Positions 33,421 to 42,930 of a stretch of 64,000 bases of DNA are shown piece by piece. Each line of letters begins with the position of its first letter. Position 1 is the first letter of the stretch. The position numbers and the translations under genes are program-made. The DNA is from Nocardia albiluteola. GTDB lineage: Bacteria; Actinomycetota; Actinomycetes; Mycobacteriales; Mycobacteriaceae. The stretch covers positions 592,678 to 656,677 of the forward strand of contig NZ_JAHKNI010000004.1 in the NCBI RefSeq assembly GCF_018860155.1, in the 5' to 3' direction. The notes below the pieces were generated by a model that was given only the letters and a program-made list of their open reading frames with translations, was not told where the DNA came from and searched no databases.

Positions 33421-34887
33421 TTGATCGAAACTGCACAAGATCGCCCGGCCGGGGCACCCGAATTGTCCAGGGTGTCGGTGGTCGGCGGAAACACCCAGGT
33501 GGACTTGGCATTACCCGCGACGGTGCCGATCGTCGCCATGATCGACGAGATTGCGGCGCTGATCGACGGCCGCACCGCGAACTGGGCCGAACCGGAGGAT
33601 GCGCCGATTCCCACCCAGCATTGGACTCTCGCCCGGATCGGGCAGGAGCCCATCGAGCCGGAGGCAACCCTCGCCGAGGCCGGGGTGCGCGACGGTGAGC
33701 TGCTGGTGCTGCGTGCGATGGGCTCGAGCTCCGCCCCGGCGCTGTTCGACGACGTCATCGACGCCGTGGCTCGGTTGACCGAGCAGACGTTTCGCGCCTG
33801 GACCCCGGCGGCAGCGCGCTGGGCGGCCACCATCGCCGCGGTCCTGGGGACCCCCGCCGCGCTGGTGCTGCTGGTACTCGCCAAGGATCACGGCCAGGGC
33901 TGGACCGCAGGCGGGGTCGCGATCGGCGCCGGGGTGGCGGCGCTGGTCGCCGCGGTGATCGTGGCCCGCGCCTACGCCCAGGCGCTCCCGGCGACGGTGC
34001 TGACGTGGTGCGCGCTGCTGCTGATCGGACCGGGCGCCGCGTTGTTCGTGCCGACCCTCTTCGGCAGCGCGCATCTGCTGCTCGCGTGTGCCGTCGCGCT
34101 GGTCGTCACGGTCCTGGCCTACCGGGTGACGGGGGTGGGCGCCACACTGACCGCCGCGGCCATGACGGTGACCGTGTGCGGCGGGCTGGCCGCCCTGGTG
34201 GTGCTGCTGTGGCACGATCCGGCGAGCACGATCGGCGCCGGTGCGCTGCCGATCGGCCTGGTCCTGCTGTCGGGTGCGGCCCGGCTGGCCGCGGCGGCCT
34301 CACGCCTTCCGGTGCCGCCGGTGCCGACCGCCGGTGGGCGTATCGATCCCGCCGACCACGAACCGCGCCCGACCATCGAGGGCATCGGCGCGGTGGGCGC
34401 CACGGCGGTCGCCCAGGCGGCCGGCCTGGCCGACCGCGCGCGGGTGGCCAATCAATTCCACTCCGGAATCGTCATCGGCGCCACCGTCGTCGCGGCGACC
34501 AGCGCCCTGGTCGCCGCGAATTCCGGTGCCGACCACCGGCTTCCCGGTATGCTGCTCGCCGCGGTGGCGGGGGTGGTGCTGTGCCTGCGCGCGCGGGCCT
34601 TCGCCGACCTGATGCAGACCTCGACGTTGCTTGCGGGCGGGGGAATCACCCTGTGCGGCTTGGTGATCGGGATGGGCCTGCACGGCGAGACAGCCCTCGT
34701 TGCGGCGGCGATCGCGCTGCTGGTGCTGGTCGGGGGCGCGCTGGCCGGGGGATTCACCTTCGGTGCGGCCGACCCCTCCCCGGTGCTGCGGCGCGGCGGC
34801 GAACTGGTCGAATACGCGCTCATCGTGGCGATCGTGCCGTTGACGCTGTGGGCCATGGACCTCTACGCACTAGCGCGCAGCGTATGA
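33421..34887 (+). CDS. eccD: EccD, ESX multi-spanning membrane channel component
   Basis: 488 residues from TTG at 33421. Residues 1-95 form the ubiquitin-like cytosolic domain (LSRVSVVGGNTQVDLALPAT, EATLAEAGVRDGELLVLRAM). The rest carries about eleven hydrophobic segments, from WAATIAAVLGTPAALVLLVL to YALIVAIVPLTLWAMDLYAL. It is the membrane-channel-lining component of type VII secretion. It is coupled to mycP by an ATGA overlap. The first gene of the eccD-mycP-eccC group, it is transcribed away from eccA. Confidence 0.92.
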   Translation: MIETAQDRPAGAPELSRVSVVGGNTQVDLALPATVPIVAMIDEIAALIDGRTANWAEPEDAPIPTQHWTLARIGQEPIEPEATLAEAGVRDGELLVLRAMGSSSAPALFDDVIDAVARLTEQTFRAWTPAAARWAATIAAVLGTPAALVLLVLAKDHGQGWTAGGVAIGAGVAALVAAVIVARAYAQALPATVLTWCALLLIGPGAALFVPTLFGSAHLLLACAVALVVTVLAYRVTGVGATLTAAAMTVTVCGGLAALVVLLWHDPASTIGAGALPIGLVLLSGAARLAAAASRLPVPPVPTAGGRIDPADHEPRPTIEGIGAVGATAVAQAAGLADRARVANQFHSGIVIGATVVAATSALVAANSGADHRLPGMLLAAVAGVVLCLRARAFADLMQTSTLLAGGGITLCGLVIGMGLHGETALVAAAIALLVLVGGALAGGFTFGAADPSPVLRRGGELVEYALIVAIVPLTLWAMDLYALARSV

Positions 34888-36347
34888 GCTGGTCCGGGCG
34901 CGCGGGACCGAGCAGGACGATAGCTGGAAGGCGCGCATCGCGGGTGCACCGATGGTGCGCGGCGATTGCGGTGACACTGATCGCGACGGGCATGAATATG
35001 GCTCCCGCGGTGGCTGATTCGCCGATTTTCCGCACCCGGCAGGCGGTCGCGCCCCCCGCGGTCGATCCGGTGCTGGCGCCGCGGCCGGGCCTGCCGGCCC
35101 ACCCACCGGAGGCGACCGAACAGCGGGCGCAGTGCGCGCGCCCGACGCTTACCGGCCGCCTACCGGACGCCGCGCCCGCCGCACAGGCGGCGCTGGATCT
35201 CCCGCAGGCCTGGCAGTTCAGCCGCGGCGGCGGCCAGCGCGTGGCCGTGATCGACACCGGGGTGAGCCGCCATCCGCGGCTGCCCCGGCTGATTCCGGGC
35301 GGCGACTACGTGTCCGACGGCGACGGCACCACCGACTGCGACGGACACGGCACCCTCGTGGCCGGTATCATCGCCGCGCAGCCGAGCGCCGCCGACGGAT
35401 TCGCCGGCGTCGCACCGGACAGCACGATCCTGGCGATCCGGCAGCTCAGCCTGGAGTACGAGAACAAGGACTACAGCAACCACGACGCCGCGGGCGCCAT
35501 GTCCCCCGGCGGAGTGGGCACGGTGCGGACGCTGGCCTCGGCGATCGTGCACGCGGTCGATCTGGGCGCCACCGTGATCAACATCTCCGAAGTCTCCTGT
35601 GCCGCAGCGGGAACCGAGCTCGGCGACGGCTCCCTGGGCGCCGCGGTGAAGTACGCCTACGATCGCAACGTCGTCGTGGTGACCGCGGCGGGCAACGTGG
35701 AGAGCGCCGGCGCCTGCAAGACCCAGAACGGTTCCGGATGGACCGGAGTGCAGACCGTCGCGAGCCCGGCCTGGTTCGGCCCCTACGTGCTGACCGTCGG
35801 ATCGGTGGACGCCGACGGCTCGCCGTCGGAGTTTTCCCTTGCCGGACCGTGGGTTTCGGTCTCGGCGCCGGGCGTGGACCTGTACTCGCTCGACAGCGCG
35901 CCGGGCGGCACGGGTCTGGTCAACGCGATCCCCGGACAGGAGGGCCGGCCCGCTCCGGTCGACGGGACCAGCTTCTCCAGTGCCTTCGTCGCCGGGGTGG
36001 CGGCGCTGGTACGTGCGCGGTTTCCGGCCCTGTCCGCACGCGAGGTGATGGATCGGATCGTGCGCACCGCCCACACCCCGGGTGGCGGCCACGACGACCG
36101 AATCGGTTACGGCATAGTCGATCCGGTCGCCGCCCTCACCGCACAGCTGCCGGGCGTGTCCGCGGTCTCCGACATCGGGGTACGGCTGCCACCCACGCCG
36201 CGGCCGTCCGCCGTCGATCCGCGCCCGCGCCCAATCGCGTTGGCGGGTGCGTCCATCTGCCTGTTCGTGGTGGCGGTGGGAACCGCGGTCACCGGGCCCT
36301 TTCGCCGCCGGGCACGCCGCCGGATGACAGAGGGTGTGGACTATTGA
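34884..36347 (+). CDS. mycP: Mycosin MycP, subtilisin-like ESX protease
   Basis: 487 residues. A basic start and hydrophobic segment (WCAAIAVTLIATGMNMAPAVA) form the signal peptide. The S8 catalytic triad is complete: D124 in VAVIDTGVSRHP, H155 in CDGHGTLVAGI and S363 in DGTSFSSAFVAG, with the oxyanion Asn in TAAGNVESAG. A C-terminal membrane anchor (PIALAGASICLFVVAVGTAV) is followed by RRRARRR on the cytosolic side. Mycosins cap the type VII membrane complex. Cys84 and Cys152 fit the known stabilising disulfide. It overlaps eccD by four bases. Confidence 0.95.
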   Translation: MSWSGRAGPSRTIAGRRASRVHRWCAAIAVTLIATGMNMAPAVADSPIFRTRQAVAPPAVDPVLAPRPGLPAHPPEATEQRAQCARPTLTGRLPDAAPAAQAALDLPQAWQFSRGGGQRVAVIDTGVSRHPRLPRLIPGGDYVSDGDGTTDCDGHGTLVAGIIAAQPSAADGFAGVAPDSTILAIRQLSLEYENKDYSNHDAAGAMSPGGVGTVRTLASAIVHAVDLGATVINISEVSCAAAGTELGDGSLGAAVKYAYDRNVVVVTAAGNVESAGACKTQNGSGWTGVQTVASPAWFGPYVLTVGSVDADGSPSEFSLAGPWVSVSAPGVDLYSLDSAPGGTGLVNAIPGQEGRPAPVDGTSFSSAFVAGVAALVRARFPALSAREVMDRIVRTAHTPGGGHDDRIGYGIVDPVAALTAQLPGVSAVSDIGVRLPPTPRPSAVDPRPRPIALAGASICLFVVAVGTAVTGPFRRRARRRMTEGVDY

Positions 36348-36380
36348 TCGGCGCTCCCACCATTGGGAAGGGTGAATGCA

Positions 36381-39300
36381 ATGGGTAGTGAGGGTTTCGT
36401 CCGTCTGCCGCGGATTGCGCCGCCGCGGCCGCCGGGCGGCGAGGTCGTGGTGAACCCGCCGCCGGAGCTGGCCCGCAGCCTGCCCGGCGGCCTGCTGCCG
36501 AAGCTGCTGCCGCTGGTGATGGTGGCGGCGGTCGTGGGCATGATGGCGATGATGTTCCTGACCGGCGGGCGCAGCATTCTGACCAACCCCTTCGGGTTGA
36601 TGTTCCCCCTGATGATGCTGATGTCAATGGGTGGCATGGTCCTCAATCGCGGTGGCGGGGGCCGCAAGAGCGCCGCCGAGCTCAACGAGGAACGCAAGGA
36701 CTACTTCCGCTATCTCGACCAGCTGCGCGACGATGTGCGCGATACCGGTGGCTCGCAACGCGAGTCGCTCGAGTGGAGCCATCCCGAACCGATCGATCTC
36801 ACGTCGCTGATAGGAACGCGGCGGATGTGGGAGCGCCGCCCCAACGACCCGGATTTCGGGCATGTGCGCATCGGAATGGGCAGCCACCGCATCGCCACCG
36901 CGCTGTCGTGGCCCGAGACCGCGCCGGTGGAGGATCTCGAACCGGTGTCGACCGTGGCGCTGCGTCGTTTCGTGCGCACCCATTCGGTGGTGCATCAGCT
37001 CCCGACGGCGTTGTCGCTGCGAGCATTTCCCGCCGTGAACCTCGAGGGCGACCGTGACCGAACCCGCGCCCTCGTGCGGGCGATGCTGGTGGAGCTCGCG
37101 ACCTTTCACGGCCCCGACGACATGGCCGTGGCCCTCGTCTGTGAGGATCCCGACGGTCCGGACTGGGCATGGGCGAAATGGCTTCCGCAGCTGCAACATC
37201 CGCGGCTGCGCGACAGCCTCGGCAGCGCCCGCATGATGTACGAATCGCTCGCCGAACTCGAGGACGCGCTGCAGGACGAGCTGCTCGAGCGCGGCCGGTT
37301 CATGCGCAACGCACCGGCCACGCCCGGTCGGCGGCACCTGGTGGTCGTGATCGATGACGGTCACGTCGACGGTTCCGAACGCCTGGTCGCCGAGGCCGGG
37401 CTCGACTCGGTCACGCTCCTGGACCTCACCGCGCCGCAGACCGGACTGGCCGTGCGCCGGGGCCTGCAACTGGTGGTGACCGCGACCGCGGTGGCCGCGA
37501 AATCCGTGGGCAATCTCGAGGAATTCGCCACCCCCGACCAGGTCGGTGTCACCCTCGCCGGACATCTGGCCCGCCGGCTCGCGCCCTATCACGTGGCCAC
37601 CGGCATGCAGATCGTGCAGCTCAGCGACGAGCCGCGGGCCGATCCGGGATTGATGGCGCTGCTGCGGATTCCGGACGCCGCGCAGATCGATCCGGGACAG
37701 GTGTGGCGCGTCCGCACGCCCAAGGAGCGTCTGCGCGTGCCCATCGGAGTGACACCGGACGGCGCACCAGTAGAACTGGATATCAAGGAGGCGGCCGAGA
37801 ACGGCATGGGGCCGCACGGACTGTGCATCGGCGCAACGGGTTCCGGCAAATCCGAATTCCTGCGCACCCTGGTGCTGTCCCTGGCGACCACGCACTCGCC
37901 CGATCAGCTGAACCTGGTGCTGGTCGACTTCAAGGGTGGCGCAACGTTTCTCGGGCTGGATCCGCTGCCGCACGTGGCTGCGGTGATCACCAACCTCGAA
38001 GAGGAACTCTCGATGGTCGACCGCATGCGCGACGCGCTCGCGGGCGAACTGAACCGTCGTCAGGAGCTGCTGCGTTCGGCGGGCAATTTCGCCAATGTCA
38101 CCGAGTACGAGCGGGCCCGGTCCGTCGGCGCGCCGCTGGATCCGTTGCCGGCGCTGTTCGTCGTGGTCGACGAGTTCTCCGAGTTGCTCTCGCAGAAACC
38201 AGATTTCGCGGAGCTGTTCGTGATGATCGGGCGGCTGGGCCGGTCGCTGCGCGTGCACCTGCTGCTGGCCTCGCAGCGGCTCGAGGAGAACCGGATGCGC
38301 GGGCTGGATTCGCATCTGTCGTACCGGATCGGCCTGCGGACCTTCTCGGCCAACGAATCCCGCCAGGTGCTCGGCATCACCCACGCCTATCATCTGCCCA
38401 GCCAGCCGGGCGCGGGGTACCTCAAGACCGACGCGGCAGATCCGTTGCGGTTCAACACTTCCTATGTGTCGGGGCTCTATGTGCCGCCGCGCGGGGCACG
38501 GCAGGCCGGGACCCTCGCAATCGCCGGACAGCCGCCCCGGCGCTTCACCGCCGCCGCGGTCGGGAACGCCGAGCAGGCAGCGCCGGCCCGGGTCGAGCTG
38601 CCGGATCTGGATTCGCTGATCGCCGATGCGCAGGCCGGTGGGGTCGGGGATTCGCTGCTGCAGGTGGTCGTCGGGCGGCTGCGCGGGCACGGACGCCCGG
38701 CCCACGAGGTCTGGCTGCCTCCGCTGGACGTGTCACCCTCGGTGGACATGCTGCTTCCGGACCCCGACTGGCGGGCGCCGGTCAATCGCAACGGGCGCCT
38801 GCAGATGCCCATCGGTGTCATCGACAAGCCGTACGAGCAGAAGCGCGACGTGCTGGTCGTGGACCTGGCCGGGGCGCAGGGCAATGTGGCGGTGGTCGGC
38901 GGCCCGCAGTCGGGCAAGTCCACCACACTGCGAACGGTGATCATGGCCGCGGCCGCCACGCACACACCGGACCAGGTGCAGTTCTACTGCCTGGATTTCG
39001 GCGGCGGCACGCTCGCGGCGTTGAACGGCCTGCCGCACGTCGGCTCCGCCGCCGGGCGGCTCGAGGCCGACCGGGTGCGCCGGACGCTCGCCGAGCTGAT
39101 CTCGCTGATGCGCCGTCGCGAGGAACGCTTCCTGGCCCTCGGAATCGAGAATATGCAGGAGTTCCGCAGGCGCAAGGCGCAACTCGCGGCGCTGCCCGAG
39201 GCCGATCGGGCCGCGCATCCGCTGTCCGCGGACGTGTACGGCGACGTATTCCTGGTCATCGACGGCTGGGCCGCGTTCCGCGAGGAATTCGAGATGCTCG

Positions 39301-40406
39301 AGCCGGTCGTCAATGCGATTGCCACACAGGGGCTTTCCTATGGTGTGCACCTGATGCTGACGGCCTCGCGCTGGATGGAGATCCGACCGGTCGTCAAGGA
39401 CCAGCTCGGCACCAAGCTCGAACTGCGGCTCGGCGATCCGGGTGATTCGGAGATGAACCGCCGGGCCGCGGTCATGGTGCCGCCGGGCCGTCCGGGCCGC
39501 GGCATCACCCCGGGGGGCCTTCACATGCTGATGGCGATGCCGCGACTCGATTCGGACAGCGACTCGGCAACCCTCGCCGAGGGCGTCGTAGGGGCGAAAG
39601 AGGCTATGGCACAGCTGTATCCGGCTCAGCGGGCTGCCCAGGTCCGCATGCTGCCCGAACGGATACCGCGCTCCCAGGTGCTGGCTGCCGCGCACGGCAT
39701 CGGGATCCAGGACGGCCCTACCCGCGTGGTGTTCGGCCTTGGCGAGTCCGAATTGCAGCCGGTGGTACTGGATTTCGAGGCGCAGCCGCATCTGATGATC
39801 TTCGCGGACGTCGAATCGGGAAAGACGACCGCGCTGCGCAACATCGTGACCGGGCTGGTGGCCAACGCCACTCCGGACCAGGCACGGGTGGTCCTGGTGG
39901 ACTACCGGCGGACGATGCTCGGCGTGCTGGAGGGGGACCACCTGGCCGCCTACTCGACCTCGGCGCAGACCGCGCTTCCGACCGTCGAGGAGGTCGCGCG
40001 CTATCTGTCCAAACGCATTCCGGGGCCGGACATCACGCCGCGCCAGCTGCGCGAGCGCAACTGGTGGAGCGGGCCGGAGATCTACGTCGTGGTCGACGAC
40101 TACGACATGATCACCTCGAGCAATCCCCTCACGCCGCTGCTGGAATTCCTGCCGCAGGCGCGGGACGTGGGGTTGCACCTGATCATCGCCCGGCGGGCCG
40201 GCGGCGCCGGACGCGCGCTCTTCGATCCGATTCTGGGCCCGCTGAAGGACCTTTCGGTGGACGCCCTGCTGATGAGTGCGCCCCGCGACGAGGGCGTGCT
40301 GCTCGGCGACGTGCGTTCGGCCAAGCTGCCGCCCGGACGCGGCACTCTCGTCTCGCGCAACCATCCCAACGAAATGATCCAGGTCGCCGACCTGCCCCCG
40401 CTGTAA
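36381..40406 (+). CDS. eccC: EccC, FtsK/SpoIIIE-type ESX ATPase, fused form
   Basis: 1341 residues from ATG at 36381, with GGGAAGGG upstream; an earlier in-frame TTG at 36363 is less likely. Two membrane spans near the start (LLPLVMVAAVVGMMAMMFLT, MFPLMMLMSMGGMVL) precede three FtsK/SpoIIIE ATPase domains. Their P-loops are GATGSGKSEF (about 484), GGPQSGKSTT (about 840) and ADVESGKTTA (about 1142). The single polypeptide corresponds to EccCa plus EccCb of ESX-1. EccC recognises WXG100 signals and powers export. The third P-loop departs from GxxxxGK(T/S) at its first Gly, as is common for the regulatory domains. Confidence 0.95.
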   Translation: MGSEGFVRLPRIAPPRPPGGEVVVNPPPELARSLPGGLLPKLLPLVMVAAVVGMMAMMFLTGGRSILTNPFGLMFPLMMLMSMGGMVLNRGGGGRKSAAELNEERKDYFRYLDQLRDDVRDTGGSQRESLEWSHPEPIDLTSLIGTRRMWERRPNDPDFGHVRIGMGSHRIATALSWPETAPVEDLEPVSTVALRRFVRTHSVVHQLPTALSLRAFPAVNLEGDRDRTRALVRAMLVELATFHGPDDMAVALVCEDPDGPDWAWAKWLPQLQHPRLRDSLGSARMMYESLAELEDALQDELLERGRFMRNAPATPGRRHLVVVIDDGHVDGSERLVAEAGLDSVTLLDLTAPQTGLAVRRGLQLVVTATAVAAKSVGNLEEFATPDQVGVTLAGHLARRLAPYHVATGMQIVQLSDEPRADPGLMALLRIPDAAQIDPGQVWRVRTPKERLRVPIGVTPDGAPVELDIKEAAENGMGPHGLCIGATGSGKSEFLRTLVLSLATTHSPDQLNLVLVDFKGGATFLGLDPLPHVAAVITNLEEELSMVDRMRDALAGELNRRQELLRSAGNFANVTEYERARSVGAPLDPLPALFVVVDEFSELLSQKPDFAELFVMIGRLGRSLRVHLLLASQRLEENRMRGLDSHLSYRIGLRTFSANESRQVLGITHAYHLPSQPGAGYLKTDAADPLRFNTSYVSGLYVPPRGARQAGTLAIAGQPPRRFTAAAVGNAEQAAPARVELPDLDSLIADAQAGGVGDSLLQVVVGRLRGHGRPAHEVWLPPLDVSPSVDMLLPDPDWRAPVNRNGRLQMPIGVIDKPYEQKRDVLVVDLAGAQGNVAVVGGPQSGKSTTLRTVIMAAAATHTPDQVQFYCLDFGGGTLAALNGLPHVGSAAGRLEADRVRRTLAELISLMRRREERFLALGIENMQEFRRRKAQLAALPEADRAAHPLSADVYGDVFLVIDGWAAFREEFEMLEPVVNAIATQGLSYGVHLMLTASRWMEIRPVVKDQLGTKLELRLGDPGDSEMNRRAAVMVPPGRPGRGITPGGLHMLMAMPRLDSDSDSATLAEGVVGAKEAMAQLYPAQRAAQVRMLPERIPRSQVLAAAHGIGIQDGPTRVVFGLGESELQPVVLDFEAQPHLMIFADVESGKTTALRNIVTGLVANATPDQARVVLVDYRRTMLGVLEGDHLAAYSTSAQTALPTVEEVARYLSKRIPGPDITPRQLRERNWWSGPEIYVVVDDYDMITSSNPLTPLLEFLPQARDVGLHLIIARRAGGAGRALFDPILGPLKDLSVDALLMSAPRDEGVLLGDVRSAKLPPGRGTLVSRNHPNEMIQVADLPPL

Positions 40407-40421
40407 TCCACGAGGAGCACC

Positions 40422-42050
40422 ATGGACACACCGACTCACCCGGACGACGGCCGCGAATCCGACGTCACCACAGCGGGATCGGCTCCCGATATCGGGTTCA
40501 GCCTCAATGCCGAACCGGACGACCCCGCACCATCGCGCGTTACCGCTGCCGCCGAGACCGCGGTCGACGACTCAGAGACCGCTGCCATCGGTCCGGATTC
40601 ACGAGAAGTGCTGATAGACAGCGCATCCGAGGGTGATGACGGTGACGACACCAGGGTCGTGCCGGTCGTCGCGGCGCAGGTATCCACGGTCGAGGGCGGC
40701 ATGGTGTCCGCCACCACCAGCGGCACCGGCACTCGAGAAGTGGGGACGCACAGCGCATCCGACGCGGCAGCTCGTGACGATGTGGACGTCGGGGAACAGC
40801 TGGACGAGGGCGAGGTTTCATCGCTCGCGCCTGCCCCGGCAGCAGTGATCGGATCTGCCGTCGCCGAGCAAGCTGCGACGCCCGGCCGGGCCGCGACAGA
40901 CCACCCGCCCGCCGGAGGGGATACGCCCGAGGATGATCGGTCGCGCGAGCTGGCCTTCGGTCTCGCCCGGCGGCTGGCTGCCGACGCACCGCGGGAGTGG
41001 ACGCGACTGGACGCGGTATTCGCGCTGACCACGACCGAAAGTGTCGCGCGAGTGTTCTACACCGGGCGCGACGAGGTCGTCGAGGCCGTGCCGAACCAGG
41101 TCGTGATGGATCTTGCGCATGCCCAGCGTGATTCGACCGCGGGCGGCCAGGACGGCCCGTGGTGGCGCCTGATCCTGGGCCTGACTTCGGACGGGGACGT
41201 CGAGGTCGACTACGACTACGGGGAGGAGCCGTTCCCGGCGGACCAGCTGTTCTCGCCCGAGGCCTACGAGAGCGACCTGGACGTGTATCCCCGTGAGCGA
41301 CTGCCGGTGTGGCTGGCCGCCTACATCGACGACGACGGGGATCAGGGTCGCGACGCCGCGCAGGCGGTGTTCGAGGAGCGGCTCGATCGGGCCGCCGGGG
41401 TTCTCGCCGAGGCGGTGACGGACCTGCCCGCGCTCGATGTCCTGTGGGCGCGCTGGGTGAGTTTGGCGGCGGTGTTCGTGGCCACCGGTTCGGAGCTGGG
41501 GCCGCGGATCATGCCGTCCCAGGGCTGGTTCGAGGGGGCAACGCACAGCGGAAGCACGCTGTCGCTGCTGCCGGGCGGGCGTGCGGTGCTGTCCGGCGGA
41601 GTGTGGGAGGCGCCGGCGCTGGACGCTGCCTACAACGACGGCGAAGAGCTCCCCGAGCTGTATCGGGGGGCTCCGTTCTGGGTCGCCGACGAGGTCCTCA
41701 ATCCCCGTGCTGGGCAGGGCATGCTGTCGTTCTGCTACTGGTGGGACGGAAATGGCTGGTACCGAGGCGAATCGCCGTCTCCGGCGGAGTTCGCCCGGGC
41801 CGTGCCGGGCGTCTGGACGACCGAGGTGGTGACCGATCTCATCGTGCGCCGACTCGGTGCCGATCGGCCCGGCGACGAACTGCTCAGCGCCGCAACGGCT
41901 CTCGTGGTCGCGGCCGAAGAGCGGTCGGTGCGTCGCGAGCTGATCACCGAACTCCTGGGCCAGGACTCGGAGTTCGATGTGGATGGCGCCTACTACCAGT
42001 TCTTCCTGGCCGAGCTGACCGAGCCGGAGCCGGCCGTCGCGCGAGGCTGA
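40422..42050 (+). CDS. YezG-like immunity-domain protein at the end of the ESX operon
   Basis: 542 residues, 15 bp after eccC, with GAGGAG before the ATG. Residues 1-165 are acidic and disordered, with an internal near-repeat (SREVLIDSASE / TREVGTHSASD). Residues about 176-303 match the YezG/DUF600-type immunity fold by pattern: WWRLILGLTSDGDVEVDYDY, then EEPFPADQLFSPEAYESDL, and YPRERLPVWLAAYI. The remainder (310-542) has Trp-rich blocks such as SFCYWWDGNGWYRGES and is unrecognised. Such domains protect against nuclease-type polymorphic toxins in other bacteria. I infer it neutralises part of the giant protein encoded 15 kb upstream, but it could serve another toxin. Confidence 0.6.
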   Translation: MDTPTHPDDGRESDVTTAGSAPDIGFSLNAEPDDPAPSRVTAAAETAVDDSETAAIGPDSREVLIDSASEGDDGDDTRVVPVVAAQVSTVEGGMVSATTSGTGTREVGTHSASDAAARDDVDVGEQLDEGEVSSLAPAPAAVIGSAVAEQAATPGRAATDHPPAGGDTPEDDRSRELAFGLARRLAADAPREWTRLDAVFALTTTESVARVFYTGRDEVVEAVPNQVVMDLAHAQRDSTAGGQDGPWWRLILGLTSDGDVEVDYDYGEEPFPADQLFSPEAYESDLDVYPRERLPVWLAAYIDDDGDQGRDAAQAVFEERLDRAAGVLAEAVTDLPALDVLWARWVSLAAVFVATGSELGPRIMPSQGWFEGATHSGSTLSLLPGGRAVLSGGVWEAPALDAAYNDGEELPELYRGAPFWVADEVLNPRAGQGMLSFCYWWDGNGWYRGESPSPAEFARAVPGVWTTEVVTDLIVRRLGADRPGDELLSAATALVVAAEERSVRRELITELLGQDSEFDVDGAYYQFFLAELTEPEPAVARG

Positions 42051-42057
42051 CGTGCAT

Positions 42058-42080
42058 CGGGGCTGCGGCTCACCGCCCCG
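42058..42080. terminator. Short GC hairpin between convergent genes
   Basis: CGGGGC at 42058-42063 can pair with GCCCCG at 42075-42080 across an 11-base loop, between the YezG-like gene and the convergent permease gene. No T-run is present on either strand. Confidence 0.3.
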
Positions 42081-42930
42081 CGAGGCCCGTGGTGGCGATG
42101 CCGCGGACGAATGCCTTCTGGGCGAAGGCATAGATGGCGATCATGGGCAGCAGCATCAGCGTGGATGCGGCCATCAGGACCGGCCAGTGCGAGGTGTACT
42201 GGCCCTGCATCCACACCAGCCCTAGGTTCAGGGTGGAGATGCTGGTGCGCTGGATCATGATCAGCGGCCACAGGAAATCGTTCCAGACCGTCACCCAGGT
42301 CAGCACCGCGAGCACTATGACAGCGGGGCGGGCGTGCGGCAACAGCACCCGCCAGTAGGTCTGCCAGACGGTGCAGCCGTCCAGGATCGCCGCCTCCTCC
42401 AATTCCGCGGGGAGCGTGAGGAAGAACTGCCGCATCAGGAACGTGCCGAAGGCGCTGCCGAAGAATCCGGGCACGATCATCGCCCACGGCGTATCCACCC
42501 AGCCGAAGGTGCGCATGAGAATGAACTGGGGGATCACGGTGACCGTGAGCGGGACCATCAGGGTGGCGAGGTAGGCCAGGAAGAGGGTGTCGCGGCCCTT
42601 GAACGGCAGGCGCGCGAAGGCATATCCGGCCAGCGAGCAGAAGAAGACCTGCCCGGCGGTGACGCATCCGGCGTAGACGACGGTGTTGACGAACATCTTG
42701 CCGAACGGCACGTATTCGAACACCAGATGGTAGTTGGACCACTGCGGATGCGCCGGGATCAGCGAATTGTTCAGCTGCCCTTGCTTTTTCAGCGAGCCGG
42801 ACAGCGCCCACAGCAGCGGGAACAGCGCGCACCACGCCATCACCACCAGGACCACGTAGATCAGCAACCCGCGCACGCTGCGCCGCACCATGATTCGCTG
42901 CGCCACCGAGGGATCGGTCGAGGATTTCAC
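42070..42930 (-). CDS. Sugar ABC transporter permease, MalG/UgpE type
   Basis: 286 residues from GTG at 42930, overlapping the upstream permease stop (GTGA). Six membrane spans, and the EAA loop EEAAILDGCTVWQTYWRVLLPHARP with Gly in the standard place, identify a binding-protein-dependent permease (BPD_transp_1). It works with the neighbouring permease and lipoprotein. Substrate not predictable beyond sugar or sugar-like. No ATP-binding subunit is encoded in the window, so a shared MsiK-type ATPase elsewhere is likely. Confidence 0.9.
   Translation of the reverse strand: MKSSTDPSVAQRIMVRRSVRGLLIYVVLVVMAWCALFPLLWALSGSLKKQGQLNNSLIPAHPQWSNYHLVFEYVPFGKMFVNTVVYAGCVTAGQVFFCSLAGYAFARLPFKGRDTLFLAYLATLMVPLTVTVIPQFILMRTFGWVDTPWAMIVPGFFGSAFGTFLMRQFFLTLPAELEEAAILDGCTVWQTYWRVLLPHARPAVIVLAVLTWVTVWNDFLWPLIMIQRTSISTLNLGLVWMQGQYTSHWPVLMAASTLMLLPMIAIYAFAQKAFVRGIATTGLAGR

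Noticed and set aside
31824..33884. Minus-strand frame overlapping eccA in another register
   Set aside because: Arg-rich frame-shifted reading of eccA; the eccA frame has Walker motifs and a proper start.
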